Assembly (NCBI RefSeq): GCF_937616625.2
Contig: NC_065570.1
Location: 11,170,001-11,234,000, forward strand
Length of the DNA: 64,000 nucleotides
Origin: Mercurialis annua
Lineage: Eukaryota > Streptophyta > Magnoliopsida > Malpighiales > Euphorbiaceae
Direction of reading: 5' to 3'
Shown here: positions 45,070 to 57,045 of the stretch, in pieces
Layout: every line of letters starts with the position of its first letter
Position numbering within the stretch: the first letter of the stretch is position 1
Notes under the pieces: generated by a model
What the model was told of the DNA's origin: nothing
The model's input: the letters and a program-made list of their open reading frames with translations, nothing else
Databases searched by the model: none
Made by a program: the position numbers and the translations under genes

Positions 45070-45087
45070 TAAAATTCAAATTTAAAT
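44490..45087. other. AT-rich flank with short TA run
   Basis: No gene. 44955-45055 contains GGATTTAAAGAATAAAAATTG, which recurs beyond the solo LTR near 47555, so both flanks of that LTR share sequence. Confidence 0.5.
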
Positions 45088-45092
45088 ATAAT

Positions 45093-47423
45093 TGTAATAC
45101 CCCAAAATAATTAATTAGCTTGATGGACCACGTGTACAGTCTGGATTTGCCAAAATGGCAAAATCGGAAAGTTTTCCGATAAATAAGTTTTAGTAGGTTA
45201 GTTTTGGAAAGGATTATATGCGAGAAATTTAATATTATAAGTCAATTCTAATGTTAGAAACGGAATTAAGAGAAAAAATGTCAAGAAAAGTCCCAAAATA
45301 AAGTTCAGGGACTAAAGTGGTAATTTAGCCACTACGTCTCAAAAATGGATATTTATAAGTTTTGACGGAAAAATATTAATATTGGGATCCGTATTGTTTA
45401 TCGGATATAAATAATACGTATAAGTTATGATTAAAGAGTTAAGTGGTTTAGTTATGGACTAAATTGAGCGAAAGAAAAGTTTAAACGATAGTTAATAACA
45501 AAAGAATTAAACAAGGATCAAAGAGATCTTTTAGCCATAATATATAAAGAATTTCTTATGAATAAGAGAATCAGAAGAAGAATCGAGAAATTGAAATCCA
45601 TTTCGCCGCTCATCTTCGTCAAGCCACCGTTTCGCCGTTCGACGTCCGTTTCAGACGATTTACGCGTCAATCTCTTCGGAATTAAGTCCTCTACCTTTCC
45701 CGAGCTTCAAAACTAGATAATTTTGACGTTTTCATTACGAAAAATGGATGAATGATGGCTGTTTTGGCGTGCGACGTTGCGATTGAATCGAATTCGCTTT
45801 AATCACGTCGTTATCGTCGTTTTTGATGGTTTTTGATATGGATTTTGTGTAAAAATGATGTTGGGTATGTGCGGGAATGTCTCAAGCAAGTCGGAATGGG
45901 TTATTGATCGATTTTGTGAAGAATTAAGCTTGTTGTCGTGGTCAGCACGACGGCCGCACGACGTGCCAAAAATTGGCACGACGCGCCAATGGTTGGCACG
46001 ACGTGCCAACGCCAAGGCAAGGCTGGCTTGGTCGTTTTCGGCCCATTTGGTGCATGGGAGTTTGTCGTATCATATCTTGAGTCCATAAGAGCTTACTGAC
46101 TCTGAAAATGTGCAATTCGGACATAGAACATGGAGAATATGATTAGGGTTTTGTAATTAATATAACACGTAATTGAAATCGATAAGCATGAATTGGGAAA
46201 ACTTAAATATATAACCTAAGATGTTAGGTTTACGAGGTTCACGTTTATAATCTAAACGTGTATTTGGTTTGTATATGTACCAGACGTACCGGCAAGCTAC
46301 GAGATAGACGTTTTGGGATCAGCAGTATTTGACTAGCATATCGAGTGCATTATAGATTGGATAGCGGTCACTGTGAGTTGCACTTTACTTTCACGTATTA
46401 TAAATTAAAGTTATTTTATATAGATATATATATATTGTGTAAACGCATCGCATTGTATATAATTGATTGAATGATTATATGTTTTATTAATTTCTATATA
46501 CGAGAACTGGTATGCGATCCGAAGAAACTAGCTACCTATTGGGTGTCAATAGACTGTGTGATTACTAGTATTGAGTCAGTCTAGTGTATTGCATTTGAGA
46601 AATGTTTGGATATGTATGGTATGATATGAATTCGATACGAGGGTGAACTCGGCTACGGTGTAGTTTGAAGTTCCCGTATCTAGTGGGTTGGACCCACCAG
46701 TGAGTTGGACTCACAGCTTGAGATTTACGATTGGATTGAACAATATATGATTATTCGAGAAATGTGTCGCATGCTAGGATATTAGTTTCGTACGGATCAA
46801 ATACATGTTTATATGTTTTATATTATTGATTTCTTGAGATGCGATGCTATATTTCTATAATAATACTGTTAGTAAATGTCAACTCACTCAGTATTTTTCC
46901 AAATACTGACCCCTCACCTTTGATGTTTTCAGGTGATTAGTTTGTGGACCTAACTAGAGGCCAATTTTTGAAGTCCAGAAGTCAGCTGTGTATGTATAGT
47001 TTCTGACTTCTGTGAATGCTGCAGTAGCGGTCCTGTGTCGACAGAATAGTAGCCTAGACAACAGTTCATTTTGATTGTATATACTACCTGCTGCCTTTGT
47101 TTTACATGATTTTGATAGGCTACATGTTTTATATGTGATCCACGGCCCCAGATGCCGGTAACATGTTTTGAGACATTACTGATGTATGTAGTACTGCGAG
47201 GCCAGTTCGTACAGGGTACGGTAACTGGAGCCCGCGAGTTTTAAAAAGTTAATGAAAATATTTGGTCATATGTTATATAAATATGTTTGCTTCCGTGATT
47301 AAATATTATTTATTATTTGTTTATTATTGCGAAAAATTATTAGTGATTTAAGGCTTACTACGGGTTCCGGAGCTACCACCCCCGTTCCCTAGCGCCGGTT
47401 GCGGCTCAATAATTTGGTTCGTG
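45093..47423 (+). mobile_element. Solo LTR, probably Ty3/gypsy (copy 2)
   Basis: Starts TGTAATACCCC and ends near TTCCCTAGCGCCGG...TTCGTG. ATAAT occurs at 45088-45092 and at 47424-47428, a plausible 5-bp target duplication, although the AT-rich context makes the right end uncertain by a few bases (the canonical end would be CGTGACA). About 2.3 kb with no coding domain and no PBS after it. Shares ordered blocks with 7320-10339. Contains tandem palindromes at 45945-46010. Confidence 0.7.
45944..46012. repeat. Tandem palindromic repeat TTGGCACGACGTGCCAA
   Basis: Three copies of GGCACGACG(T/C)GCCAA-type sequence at about 22-base spacing, each itself palindromic, inside solo LTR copy 2. Confidence 0.8.
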
Positions 47424-47471
<48 letters not shown>

Positions 47472-47640
47472 TATATAAATACTTTAAATCCTAAACATAT
47501 ATATATATATATAAATACTTTAAATCCTAAACATATATATATATATATATGTTTAGGATTTAAAGTATAAAAATTGTAGTTACCTCAGTTTAAAATAATA
47601 TATATTTTAATAAATTATATATAAAATAATATATATATAT
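47424..47640. repeat. TA-rich block with inverted copies of a 21-bp unit
   Basis: ACTTTAAATCCTAAACATAT occurs twice (47480s and 47517-47536), followed across a TA run by the inverted copy GTTTAGGATTTAAAGTAT at 47551-47568. Together 47515-47568 is a long near-perfect hairpin. Confidence 0.8.
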
Positions 47641-47688
47641 ATATAATGTCTTTTTTTAAAATACACACATTAAAATCTGCAAACATAT

Positions 47689-48771
47689 TGTTTGCACCAA
47701 AATTAAAAATATGGCCAAAAGGCCATAAAAGCCCATATTCTTTTAAAAGATAGAAAAAGTAATTTAGAAGTTAATTTCAGAGGTTTGACCAAGGTTTGAC
47801 CTTTGACAGAAGATTAACTTCAGAAGACCTTTGACAGAAGATTAATTCCAGAGGTTTAACCATTAATTCCAGAGGTTTGACCAATTTGACCTTTGACAGA
47901 AGATTGATTTCAGAGGTTAATTTTAGAGGTTTGACCATTAATTCCAGAGGTTTGACCAATTTGACCTTTGACAGAAGATTGATTTCAGAAGTTAATTTCA
48001 GAGGTTTGACCATTAATTCCAGAGGTTTGACAAATTTGACCTTTGACAGAAGATTGATTTCAGAAGTTAATTTCAGAGGTTTGACCATTAATTCCTGAGG
48101 TTTCATCAATTTGACCTTTGACAGAAGATCATTTTCAGAAGTTAATTTCAGAGGTTTGAGCGTTAATTTCAGAGGTTTGACCAGACCTTTGACTACAAGA
48201 TTAATTTCAGAGGTTCAAACAATATAACTTGGGAAGAGAACTTCAGAAGCTGAAGTTCAAAATTTTAAATCCTAGAGGTTAAAAGCCCATAATATTGATG
48301 TCAGAAGCCCATGATATTGATATCAAAAGAAGTTAGAAGCCCATAAGCCAACCCACATGCTCGAAGCAGTTGAAGAAGCAGCTTCTGGAATTTCTAAAGG
48401 TGGAAAGCATCGTGTGGAGATAGTGGGCAGTTGAAGAGTAATACTCAAGCAATAGTTTTCAAAGACTATAAATAAGAAGGAAGCAGAACAATTTTAGCCC
48501 CCAATCAAATCCAACAAAAACCAGCTCAAAGGCAAAAACTCACAAACACTGTGTATTCTTAATTTTCAATCAGTAAAGAACTTTACGATTGAATTTCTTT
48601 GTTTTCATTCAAGTTCTCAGCATTACTTTTTTGGAGTACTGGTAATAAGGTTAACCAAACCCCAATCGCTTTTTCAGAAGTTAAGTTTACATTTTGGAAT
48701 CTACTTCCTGGCACGCTCGCATTTCACACTTGTTGTTACGGTTTTCACAAAAACACAAAACGCAAGTAACA
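47689..48771 (+). repeat. TR-GAG 5' LTR with internal minisatellite
   Basis: From 47780 to about 48200 it holds 4-5 copies of a roughly 75-bp unit (TTGACAGAAGATTGATTTCAG ... AGAGGTTTGACC). TATAAATA at 48467-48474 is a likely promoter. Confidence 0.88.
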
Positions 48772-48794
48772 ATTTTTGGCACGCCCAGTGGGAC
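48772..48794 (+). other. TR-GAG primer binding site region
   Basis: ATTTTTGGCACGCCCAGTGG directly after the LTR; not an initiator-Met site. I do not assign the tRNA. Confidence 0.6.
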
Positions 48795-48804
48795 ACTGAG
48801 AGTC

Positions 48805-50223
48805 ATGGCTAGAACTCGAAGTGAGAAAGGAAAATATGTTATTGTATCTCAGGATGCAGTGGATGATCCTACTTCTGCATATGTAGGACATGGAGATTAT
48901 GTGGCTCACATGGTCAGAAACATCCTGAAAGAAAAATTACCTCTCCAGGGAGAGGCGAGTGAAGATATGCCTCCTGGCTTTGGAGAGCAACAGACACTAA
49001 CTCGGCGAAATTCTGAGCCGAGATTGGCAGATGCTTTGGAAACATTGTCAAAGGCCATGATTGAGATGAAACATACTCAGGCCGAGATGAATGCCAGCCT
49101 CAACCATGCTCAGGCTGATTTGAAACTGAAGCATGAAGTGATGGACAAGAAGCAGTTCAACATGGAACGCTACTTGGCGGAATTAATAGTTGCAGTGAAA
49201 TTATCGTCTCCAAAGGATGATGATGAATTGCCAAAGGCTGTTAACACGGCCAAACAAAATCCTAACGGATTCGGGGGGCAGCCATCTAGAGGAGTTCAAG
49301 AGATTGGAAGCACTAGTCATGTACCAATCTCTAACCCATCACCTCTTGAAGAAAGGCATGTACCACCTCATAAAAGAGATGAACTTGCTCAAGTTAACTC
49401 TTTTAAAATAAATAATCAAACTGGCCGAAATTGCAAGCCGTTTCATAATGCAGGTGCTGTTAATCATCATTCCATGGATGATCCAGAGGTTAATCAAAAT
49501 TATGTCCAACCTCTGGACACAAGGGGCAATTATTTTCCCCAGGGGAGGAACCAACCTCTACAACTCCAACCTCTAACGCGGCCACTTGACATGTAGGCCG
49601 GGAGAGAGGCCAATCATCCTTCCATGGATAATCCAGAGGTTACTCAAAATTATGTCCAACCTCTGGACATAGGGGGAAACTATTTTTCCCAGGGGAGGAA
49701 CTTACCTCTGCCACTTCAACCTCTAACATGGCCACTTGACATTGAGGCCGTGAGAGAAGCCGTTCATCCCTCCATGGATGATCCAGAGGTTAATGAAAAT
49801 TATGTCCAACCTTTGAACACAGGGGGCAATTATTTTCCCCAAGGGAGGAACCAACCTCTGCCACTCCAACCTCTAGCACAGCCACTTGACATGGAGGCCA
49901 TGAGAGAAGCCGTTCATCCTTCCATGGATGATCCAGAGGTTAATGAAAATTATGTCCAACCTCTAGACACAGGGGGAAACTATTTTCCCCATGGGAGGAA
50001 TCCACCCCTACCACTCCAACCTCTAGCACGGCCACTTGACATGGAGGCCGTGAGAGAATTCGTTCATCCTTATCCAGAGGTTAATCAAAATTATGTCCAA
50101 CCTCTGGGCAAAGGGGACAATTATTTTCCCCAGGGGAGGAACCAACCTCTGTCACTCCAACCTCTGAGGAGGCCACTTGACGTGGAAGCTGTAAGAGAAG
50201 CCATCCATGTGCTATATCATTAA
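48805..50223 (+). pseudogene. Gag-like protein with five 150-bp repeats, one in-frame TAG
   Basis: The start at ATG 48805 follows the PBS closely (MARTRSEKGKYVIV). The first 200 residues are charged with a helical, coiled-coil-like region (LADALETLSKAMIEMKHTQ). From 49471 the frame enters exact 150-bp tandem repeats (starts 49471, 49621, 49771, 49921, and a slightly shortened fifth at 50071), each coding DDPEVNQNYVQPL..GNYFPQGRN..LQPL..PLD. A TAG at 49594-49596 lies where the other repeats have GAG, so one base change splits the frame into 264 and about 208 codons. No protease or RT follows. Confidence 0.75.
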
Positions 50224-51170
50224 CCGACCACGATTTCACAAATCGTATCCAGATCTCATTGACAAGGGATCGGTAGTGAATATTAAACCATTCACCACTG
50301 CCACTAACATGATGGAAGTTTGCTACTATGATTCCTATGTTGGCCCCATTCACTTTACTGGACAAAATAGAAAGGGCCAGCTAAAGAAAAATAAACCTCT
50401 AGAGATTCATCAAGAGGTTAAAAAGACAGCAGCAAAAATATTGGAATCAACGGCTATTGTTCCATACAAAAAGTCGTGCTCCTCCATCACTATTAAAGAA
50501 ATTCATAATTAAGCTCACCTCTGGTGAGTTTGTAGCAGCTGCATCTGCAATTTTGATGGAACGTATGCATCATATTATGGAGGAGAGTAATTCAGCAGAG
50601 GTTCTTGATGCCGAAGTAACATTTCAAGAAGATGAGCTAGTATGGAAATTGATCTGATGCTAAAAACAGAGAATATGAGAAATGGTCTACCAACTGAGAA
50701 GGACCATTCTTGGTCCACAGTGATGAAGGGTAACGAATAATGGCTATAAAGTCTAGAGGGTGAGCCTCATAAAAAAAATCATCAATGAAAAATACTTGAA
50801 AAAGTAAACTCCCACCATATGGGAGAAATATAATTTGCAAATGACTTAATGGCTTTTAGCCATACATGTACTGGAGAATATGCAAGTGTGTTTTTAGAAT
50901 TGTCAGTACATGTGTAGTAACATGATGGCTTTTAGCCAAAGGTATCATCAAAATCTTAGAAGTTTGGCTGCTTTAGCTAAACCAGTACTTTTCATTAATT
51001 TTTCATTTTTGACACAAGTTGTAATGTAATGGCTTTTAGCCATTTTTATAATTAAAGTTATAGGAGTTTGGCTATCTTGGCTAAACTGCTATTTTTCATT
51101 TCCTAAGTTGTAATTTAATGGCCTCTAGCCATTCTTCTAAAAAAGAAAGAGGCTCTGATTAATTGACTCC
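50224..51170 (+). other. TR-GAG internal region, residual ORFs
   Basis: Short frames at 50207-50512 and 50457-50657 may be remnants of the Gag C-terminus; no domain recognised. From 50850 to 51130 the phrase ATGGCTTTTAGCCA is repeated several times. Confidence 0.5.
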
Positions 51171-51174
51171 AGGT

Positions 51175-51575
51175 GTTAATTTCAGAAGTTTGGCCAGAGG
51201 TTGACTCTGGAAGTTTGGCCAGAGGTTGATTCTAGAGGTTGACTCTAGAAGTTTAGTCAGAGTTTGACTCTAGAAGTTTGGCCAGAGGTTGATTCTAGAG
51301 GTTGACTCTAGAAGTTTGGTCAAAGTTTGACTCTAGAAGTTTGGCCAGAGGTTGATTCTAGAGGTTGACTCTAGAAGTTTGGCCAGAGGTTGATACTCTA
51401 GAAGTTTGGCCAGAGGTTGATTCTAGAAGTTGACTCTAGAAGTTTGGTCATAAGTTGACTCTAGAAGTTTGTCCAGAGTTTGATTCTAGAGGTTGACTCT
51501 ACTCTAGAAGTTTGGCCAGAGGTTGATTCTAGAGGTTGACTCTAAAGGTTTGGCCAGAGGTTGATTTCAGAGGTT
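51175..51575 (+). repeat. TR-GAG internal minisatellite
   Basis: Roughly ten copies of a unit near 38-40 bp (GACTCTAGAAGTTTGGCCAG AGGTTGATTCTAGAGGTT) with point changes. The unit is related in wording to the LTR minisatellite (AGAGGTTTGACC). Confidence 0.85.
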
Positions 51576-51639
51576 GGCCAAGATGTTCAGAAACATATTA
51601 ATGAAAGTAAGATTGAAAAAAAAATATTACCGCTGATTT

Positions 51640-51975
51640 TAGAGCCACTGTGTATAAAGATTGCAAGCTGCTGGGCGAAGTATTGGCTGGGTTGGCTGGC
51701 CAGATATTTGCTGTAGCAGCTGAACGATGGCGAGCAACCTACTGCCGCTGACGGAAGCAAAGGAGAACCACGCTGCTGCTGTTGGGTCGCCAGAATCGTC
51801 GCACGTCATGGGAGTTGTGTTGTGGATGGCGTGAAGGCTGCCGTTGGAGCTGGGTGAGAAAAGCTGGAGGTTGCCGCTGCCGCTGTGAAAGCTTGGCGAG
51901 CGCGAGACGAGGCGGCTGCCGGGCTGCTGACTGTCGGCAAGGTGGTGGTAGCTGGAGGTTGGTGGATTTTATTTA
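51640..51975 (+). other. GC-rich insert in TR-GAG interior, possible captured sequence
   Basis: This 330-bp block is clearly more GC-rich than anything around it (many GCTGCCG and CTGCTG). One + frame is open at 51782-51976 (64 codons) with no recognised domain. It could be a host exon captured by the element or non-coding filler. Confidence 0.45.
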
Positions 51976-52182
51976 ACTAAGCTAGACAAATCTTGGGGAT
52001 CGATGCTTGGTGGATTGAGAAGAAAAATAATTTTAAATTTTTGGGGATTAGGATTTGCTAGAGGTTTTGGAGAAGGAGTGAAATTCTCTTGACCTTCTAA
52101 AATCTCTAAAAGTTAATAATTTTGGCTTAAAGAAAATATATAAATGGATTTATTTCTAAAAAGCCAATTATATAGGGGGCAT

Positions 52183-53246
52183 TGTTTGCACCAAAATTAA
52201 AAATCTGGCCAAAAGGCCATAAAAGCCCATATTCTTTTAAAAGATAGAAAAAGCAATTCAGAAGTTAATTTCAGAGGTTTGACCAAGGTTTGACCTTTGA
52301 CGGAAGATTAATTTCAGAAGACCTTTGACAGAAGATTAACTTCAGAGATTGATTTCAGAGGTTAATTTCAGAGGTTTGACCATTAATTCCAGAGGTTTGA
52401 CCAATTTGACCTTTTACAGAAGATTGATTTCAGAGGTTTGATTATTAATTCCAGAGGTTTGACCAATTTAACCTTTGACAGAAGATTGATTTCAGAAGTT
52501 AATTTCAGAGGTTTGACCATTAATTCCAGAGGTTTGACCAATTTGACCTTTGACAGAAGATTGATTTCAGAAGTTAATTTCAGAGGTTTGACCATTAATT
52601 CCTGAGGTTTGACCAATTTGACCTTTGACAGAAGATTATTTTCAGAAGTTAATTTCATATGTTTGACTAGACCTTTGACTAGAAGATTAATTTCAGAGGT
52701 TCAAACAATATAACTTGGGAAGCGAACTTCAGAAGCTGAAGTTCAAAACTTTAAATCCTTAGGTAAAAGCCCATAATATTGATGTCAGAAGCCCATGATA
52801 TTGATATCAGAAGAAGTTGGAAGCCCATAAGCCAACCCACGTGCTCGAAGCAGTTGAAGAAGCAGCTTCTGGAATTTCTGAAGGTGGAAAGCATCGTGTG
52901 GAGATAGTGGGCAGTTGAAGAGTAAAACTCAAGCAGTAGTTTTCAAAGACTATAAATAAGAAGGAAGCAGAACAATTTTAGCCCCCGATCAAATCCAACA
53001 AAAATCAGCCAAAGGCAAAAACTCAAACACTATGTATTCTCAATTTTCAATCAGTAAAGAACTTTACGATTGAATTTTTTTGTTTTCATTCAAGTTCTCA
53101 GCATTACTTTTTTGGAGTACTTGTAATAAGGTTAACCAAACTCCAATCGCTTTTTCAGAAGTTAAGTTTACATTTTGGAATCTACTTCCTACCGCATTTC
53201 AAACTTATTGTTACGGTTTTCACAAAAACGCAAAACGCCATTAACA
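52183..53246 (+). repeat. TR-GAG 3' LTR
   Basis: Matches the 5' LTR with scattered substitutions, fewer intact minisatellite units (52260-52690) and small indels. TATAAATA at 52951-52958. Confidence 0.88.
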
Positions 53247-53251
53247 CATAT

Positions 53252-54003
53252 ATACGAAGATATTCTATTTAGAAATATTTTTATATTTTAAAAAATATAT
53301 CAAATATTATGGAAGAAATTTATTTTTTAATTAAATATTTATCTGATAGAAATAAAAATACATAAATTTATAATTAGTGGACATCATCATAAGTATATTT
53401 TTATTTTTATTTGTAAAAAAATTGTAGTTTTACATTGAACTACACTTAAAATTTAATCTTTTAAAATTTTATCAGTCAATTTTTTTATTTACTTTTTTAT
53501 TTTATTTATAGTTAGATGATTAAAAACTGCAAAACCAAAAATTGAAACCATTTTAAATGGTTAACTTGTTAAATGGTTAACCATTTTTTATTTTAAATTT
53601 TAACTTTTAAATTTCTAAAATTATAATATTATAAACCGATTTAGAAATATCACACATGGATGGGTTAATTAGTCCATATCCATCTCTAATCTTTACATAT
53701 TGTTCACAAACAACCCCCTTGGATGTTAGTTGTAAGGTTTGGGCTAAGTATAAAAATGCTCAAAAAGGGGTTTGGTCCACATTATTACCTCAGAGAAACA
53801 GTTTGTGCAAAAATCTCTTATAAAAATTTAAAAGCTTACATTAATACCTCAATACCCTTAAATAAATTTATTTTAACAAAAAATAATATTATTCCTTACA
53901 TGTATGTAGGAGTGAGCATAGACTGAACCAACTCAAAAAACTGAAGAAAACCGACCAAGATAGCTTGGTTTGGTTATTCAGTAAAAAAGGTTTGATTCGG
54001 TAA
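53252..54003. other. AT-rich DNA with start of a hAT-like MITE
   Basis: No gene. At 53908 TAGGAGTGAGCATAGACTG begins a copy of the MITE family at 42737 that is lost at the LINE-E junction near 54004. Confidence 0.45.
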
Positions 54004-56378
54004 AAATGGTTTGGTCTGGAGATCATGGGCCTAATTTTAATCGCAGAATTAATGGTTTGACAAAGAGTTTAGGGCAGTATCAGAACCGGATGGATTCTGC
54101 TGGTTTGGAGGGATACAACAATACATCTAGGAGTTCCATAATCTATTGGCGCGAAGGAGGAGTTGTATTGGGAGAAAGATCTAAATGTCATTGGCTTAGT
54201 GAGGAGATGCCAAGACCCGCTTCTTTCACAATGCAGCTTCGGTTAGGCAGAAGTTAAACAGAGTTAGCAGGTTCCGTGATGAAAACGGGGTGTGGCGAAG
54301 TTCGAGAGTGGAAGTTAACAATATTGCTATTCGGTATTTTTTGAATCTTTTGTCAGATTTGGAAGACTATCCAGTTGAGACTATTGAAATTGAGTCAAGA
54401 ATAAGAGTTGTTCACAGTGATATTTTAACTAGTCCTATTATGGCTAACGAAGTGAGAAAGACAGTTTGTAGCATGCAAAACGAAAAATCTCCGGGTCCAG
54501 ATGGTTTAACCCTACTTTCTTTAAACATCATTGAAGTGTGATTTATAATAATGTTTTTTTGACTTGTCATGATTTTTTAGTAGTGAGAGGTTGAGGGAAG
54601 GGTTAAATGACATGGTTATAGCTCTAATTCCAAAAAACATTATCCTGGAGGTGATGTCAGACTTGAGTCCAATCTCTTTATGCAATGTGCTGTACAAGAT
54701 ATTTTCAAAAGTATTAGTTAATCGGATGAATAAACCTATGCCCATTATTATCTCCGAAAATTAAAGCGCATTAATAGAAGGCAAGCTTATTACTAATAAT
54801 TTTCTCATTGCTTATGAAATTGGGCACTACCTAAGGAGGAAGCGGAAAGGGAAGCTCGGGTTGGCTTCCTTAAAATCTATATGAGAAAGGCCTATGATAG
54901 AATTCGGTGGAATTTTATTGAGAATATGATGAAGGGGCTTGGTTTTAGTTGCATATTTGTTGAGCTGATTATGACCCGTATAACTACGGTTAAGTTCACT
55001 AGAATAGGAGACAATTCAGACATAGTCCTTATCGTGCCGAGTCGAGGTCTCAGGCAGGGTGATCCGTTATCGCCTTATTTATTTATTATTTGTGTGGAAG
55101 GGTTACGTTCTCTGTTAACTCAAATGGAAAACAGTGGCTGATTGTACAATGTTAAAAAAATTCGAGGAGCGCCATCAATAAGTCATTTGCTTTTCTTAGA
55201 TGATTGCTTGTTTTTTTTAGAGCATCGATTGTGGAAATAGATGTAGTTAAAGAGGTGTTGGATTGATACGAGGGTTTTTCTGGGCAAAAAGTTAATTTTC
55301 AGAAGTAGAATATTCAATTTAGTGGGAATGTTAGTGAAGCTGACAAACACGACATCTACACGGTGTTGAATTTTTCGAGCCCGAATAGTCATGGCAATTA
55401 CTTAGGGTTGTCGTCCCTTGTAGGGGAGAAAAAGAGAAAAAATTTTGACTTTATTAAGGAGCGAGTTTGGAATAAAATCAGGGATTGGAACTCTAAATTT
55501 TTGTCTCGAGGTGGGAAGGAAATTTGGATCAAAACAGATGCTAAGTCTATGCCAAACTACGTGATGAATGTATTTATTATTCAGCAAAGGCTGTGTGATG
55601 AGCTAGAAAGGATGATGATTTTTTTTGTGGGGGAAAGATCAAGATACAAAGAAAGGGATCAATCGAGCAAGGTGGGATAAGTTGTATATTCCGAAAATTT
55701 TGGTGGTATGGGGTTTAAAAATGTTCGGGATTTCAAAGTTGCCATGCTAGCTAAATAAGTTTGGAGGTTTAATAATTTGGAAGATAACTTAATGGTGAAG
55801 GTGTTTATAGCTAAATATTCTCTTAACATGTATTTTCTTGATGTGAAGTTGGTTCGTAATCCTAGCTATGTTTGAAGGAATATTTTCAAGGCTTAAGCGG
55901 GTATTAAAAAGGGCAAGATTGCGTATTGGAAATTAAAAGAAGGCTTTTGTTTGGTCCTCTCCTTGGATCACTAATCTGGATTTTGGCTATGTACAGACTG
56001 CCATGCTGGTTCAGTTAGCTGAAGCGAAAGTGGAGCAGCTCCTTGTTGTTGGTGGCTCGGAGCCGGACGTGGGTCTGCTAAGAGATATCTTTGTTGCCGA
56101 AGATATTAATCGTATCTTAAATGTTCCTATTAGTAACCGTAATGTAGAGGACATGTGAGTTTGATTGCGGATTCATAGGGTTTTAGTGGGCAGCCGGATA
56201 GCATTTGGGGGAAAATATGGAGTCTCTGAATCCCACTTTATAATCGGAACTTTTTGGCGCCAAATGTATGTTTCATTACAGGTCATCAGGAGTGGTTTTC
56301 ACTTTGCTGAATTTCTCATAAATGTAAATGCTAATGATTGATTTATTGAAATCTCATCTTTTGATCAAAAAAAATGTA
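54004..56378 (+). pseudogene. LINE-E: decayed L1 fragment (RT, partial zf-RVT region)
   Basis: + strand, ending in an A run near 56371-56378. Broken frames run: pre-RT linker (YWREGG, KCHWL, then a shifted copy of the FHNAASVRQKLNRV type), 54290-54541 with KSPGPDGL, 54881-55141 with MRKAYDRIRWNF (motif A, with Lys-Ala-Tyr-Asp) and PSRGLRQGDPLSPYLF, FLDDCLFF (motif C altered to LDD) near 55195, and 55363-55680. The zf-RVT region (55850-56160) is full of stops and RNase H is missing. It is of the same subfamily as LINE-D. Confidence 0.75.
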
Positions 56379-56392
56379 AAGGATTAGATTCT

Positions 56393-56573
56393 CTCAAGTT
56401 CATTTCAACTTGAGGGGTCATATTAACGATCTATACTATGCATTGTAAAATGGGTGGTGTAGCTCAATTTAATTAAAATTATGCTTTTTTTAATATACAT
56501 CATTCATTTTGTAATAAATACTGTGAATGTATAGAACATAACTCCTCATGTTAAAATGAACTTGAAAAAAATT
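56393..56573. mobile_element. Small TIR MITE
   Basis: Inverted ends CAAGTTCATTTCAACTTGAGG and CAAGTTCATTTTAACATGAGG (reverse complement of the right end). About 180 bp, 0.3 kb upstream of the CHX start codon. No clear target duplication. Confidence 0.65.
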
Positions 56574-56775
56574 TAATTCGGTGAAAAACCAGAACCTAGC
56601 TACTTGCTACAACTCTTAATATAGTCCAGATTTTATTTCCTTCTGCAGAAACGCATATTATGTGCTCATGGCCACAAATTCGTAGTGCGCCATCTTAAAT
56701 AATTCTGAAAAAAATGAGTGACTGGAAAATAAGTGCACTAACATTTCATGCACAACCGACATGGATCGCCACTTC

Positions 56776-56781
56776 TATAAA
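56776..56781 (+). promoter_or_regulatory. Candidate TATA box of the CHX gene
   Basis: TATAAA lies 84 bases upstream of the ATG at 56860, in a suitable CA-rich leader context. Inferred. Confidence 0.5.
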
Positions 56782-56859
56782 ACCCTATTCATCCAGAAGC
56801 TAAACCCTACTCACAAACCAAAAACAAAACCCTAAAATTTTATTATTTGGCCCAAAACT

Positions 56860-57045
56860 ATGCAACAAATACGCAACTTTACGACCATAAAAACCTCTTC
56901 TGGTGGAGTTTGGCAAGGCGATAATCCTCTAAATTATGCCTTCCCATTATTAATAGTTCAAGCAATTCTAGTTCTCATCGTCACCCGCTTCCTCACTTTC
57001 CTTCTAAAGCCCCTTCGACAACCACGAGTTGTTGCTGAAATAATT
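56860..57045 (+). CDS. CHX: CHX cation/H+ exchanger, exon 1
   Basis: First 62 codons of a plant CHX17/18-type K+/H+ antiporter. [22 protein letters not shown] leads into the first membrane helix ([20 protein letters not shown]) and [12 protein letters not shown]. The exon ends before GTATAT at 57046, phase 0; joining to exon 2 gives the family motif EIIGGVLLGPS. The start codon is the first ATG after the leader and fits the usual family N-terminus. Confidence 0.9.

Larger units (their letters stand above)
47689..53246 (+). mobile_element. Complete non-autonomous LTR retrotransposon with Gag only (TR-GAG type)
   Basis: 5558 bp with LTRs 47689-48771 (1083 bp) and 52183-53246 (1064 bp), both TGTTTGCACC...AACA. 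Flanked by CATAT at 47684-47688 and 53247-53251. A PBS-like TTTTTGGCACGCCCAGTGGG follows the 5' LTR, and a short purine tract AGGGGG precedes the 3' LTR. The interior encodes a Gag-like protein and no recognisable protease, RT, RNase H or integrase, so replication would need a partner element. LTRs differ by substitutions and indels, so it is older than the copia element. Confidence 0.9.

Noticed and set aside
47780..48109. Repeat-protein ORFs (KPLKLTSEINLLSKVK type) on the minus strand
   Set aside because: They are accidental frames through the LTR minisatellite; the same happens in the 3' LTR.
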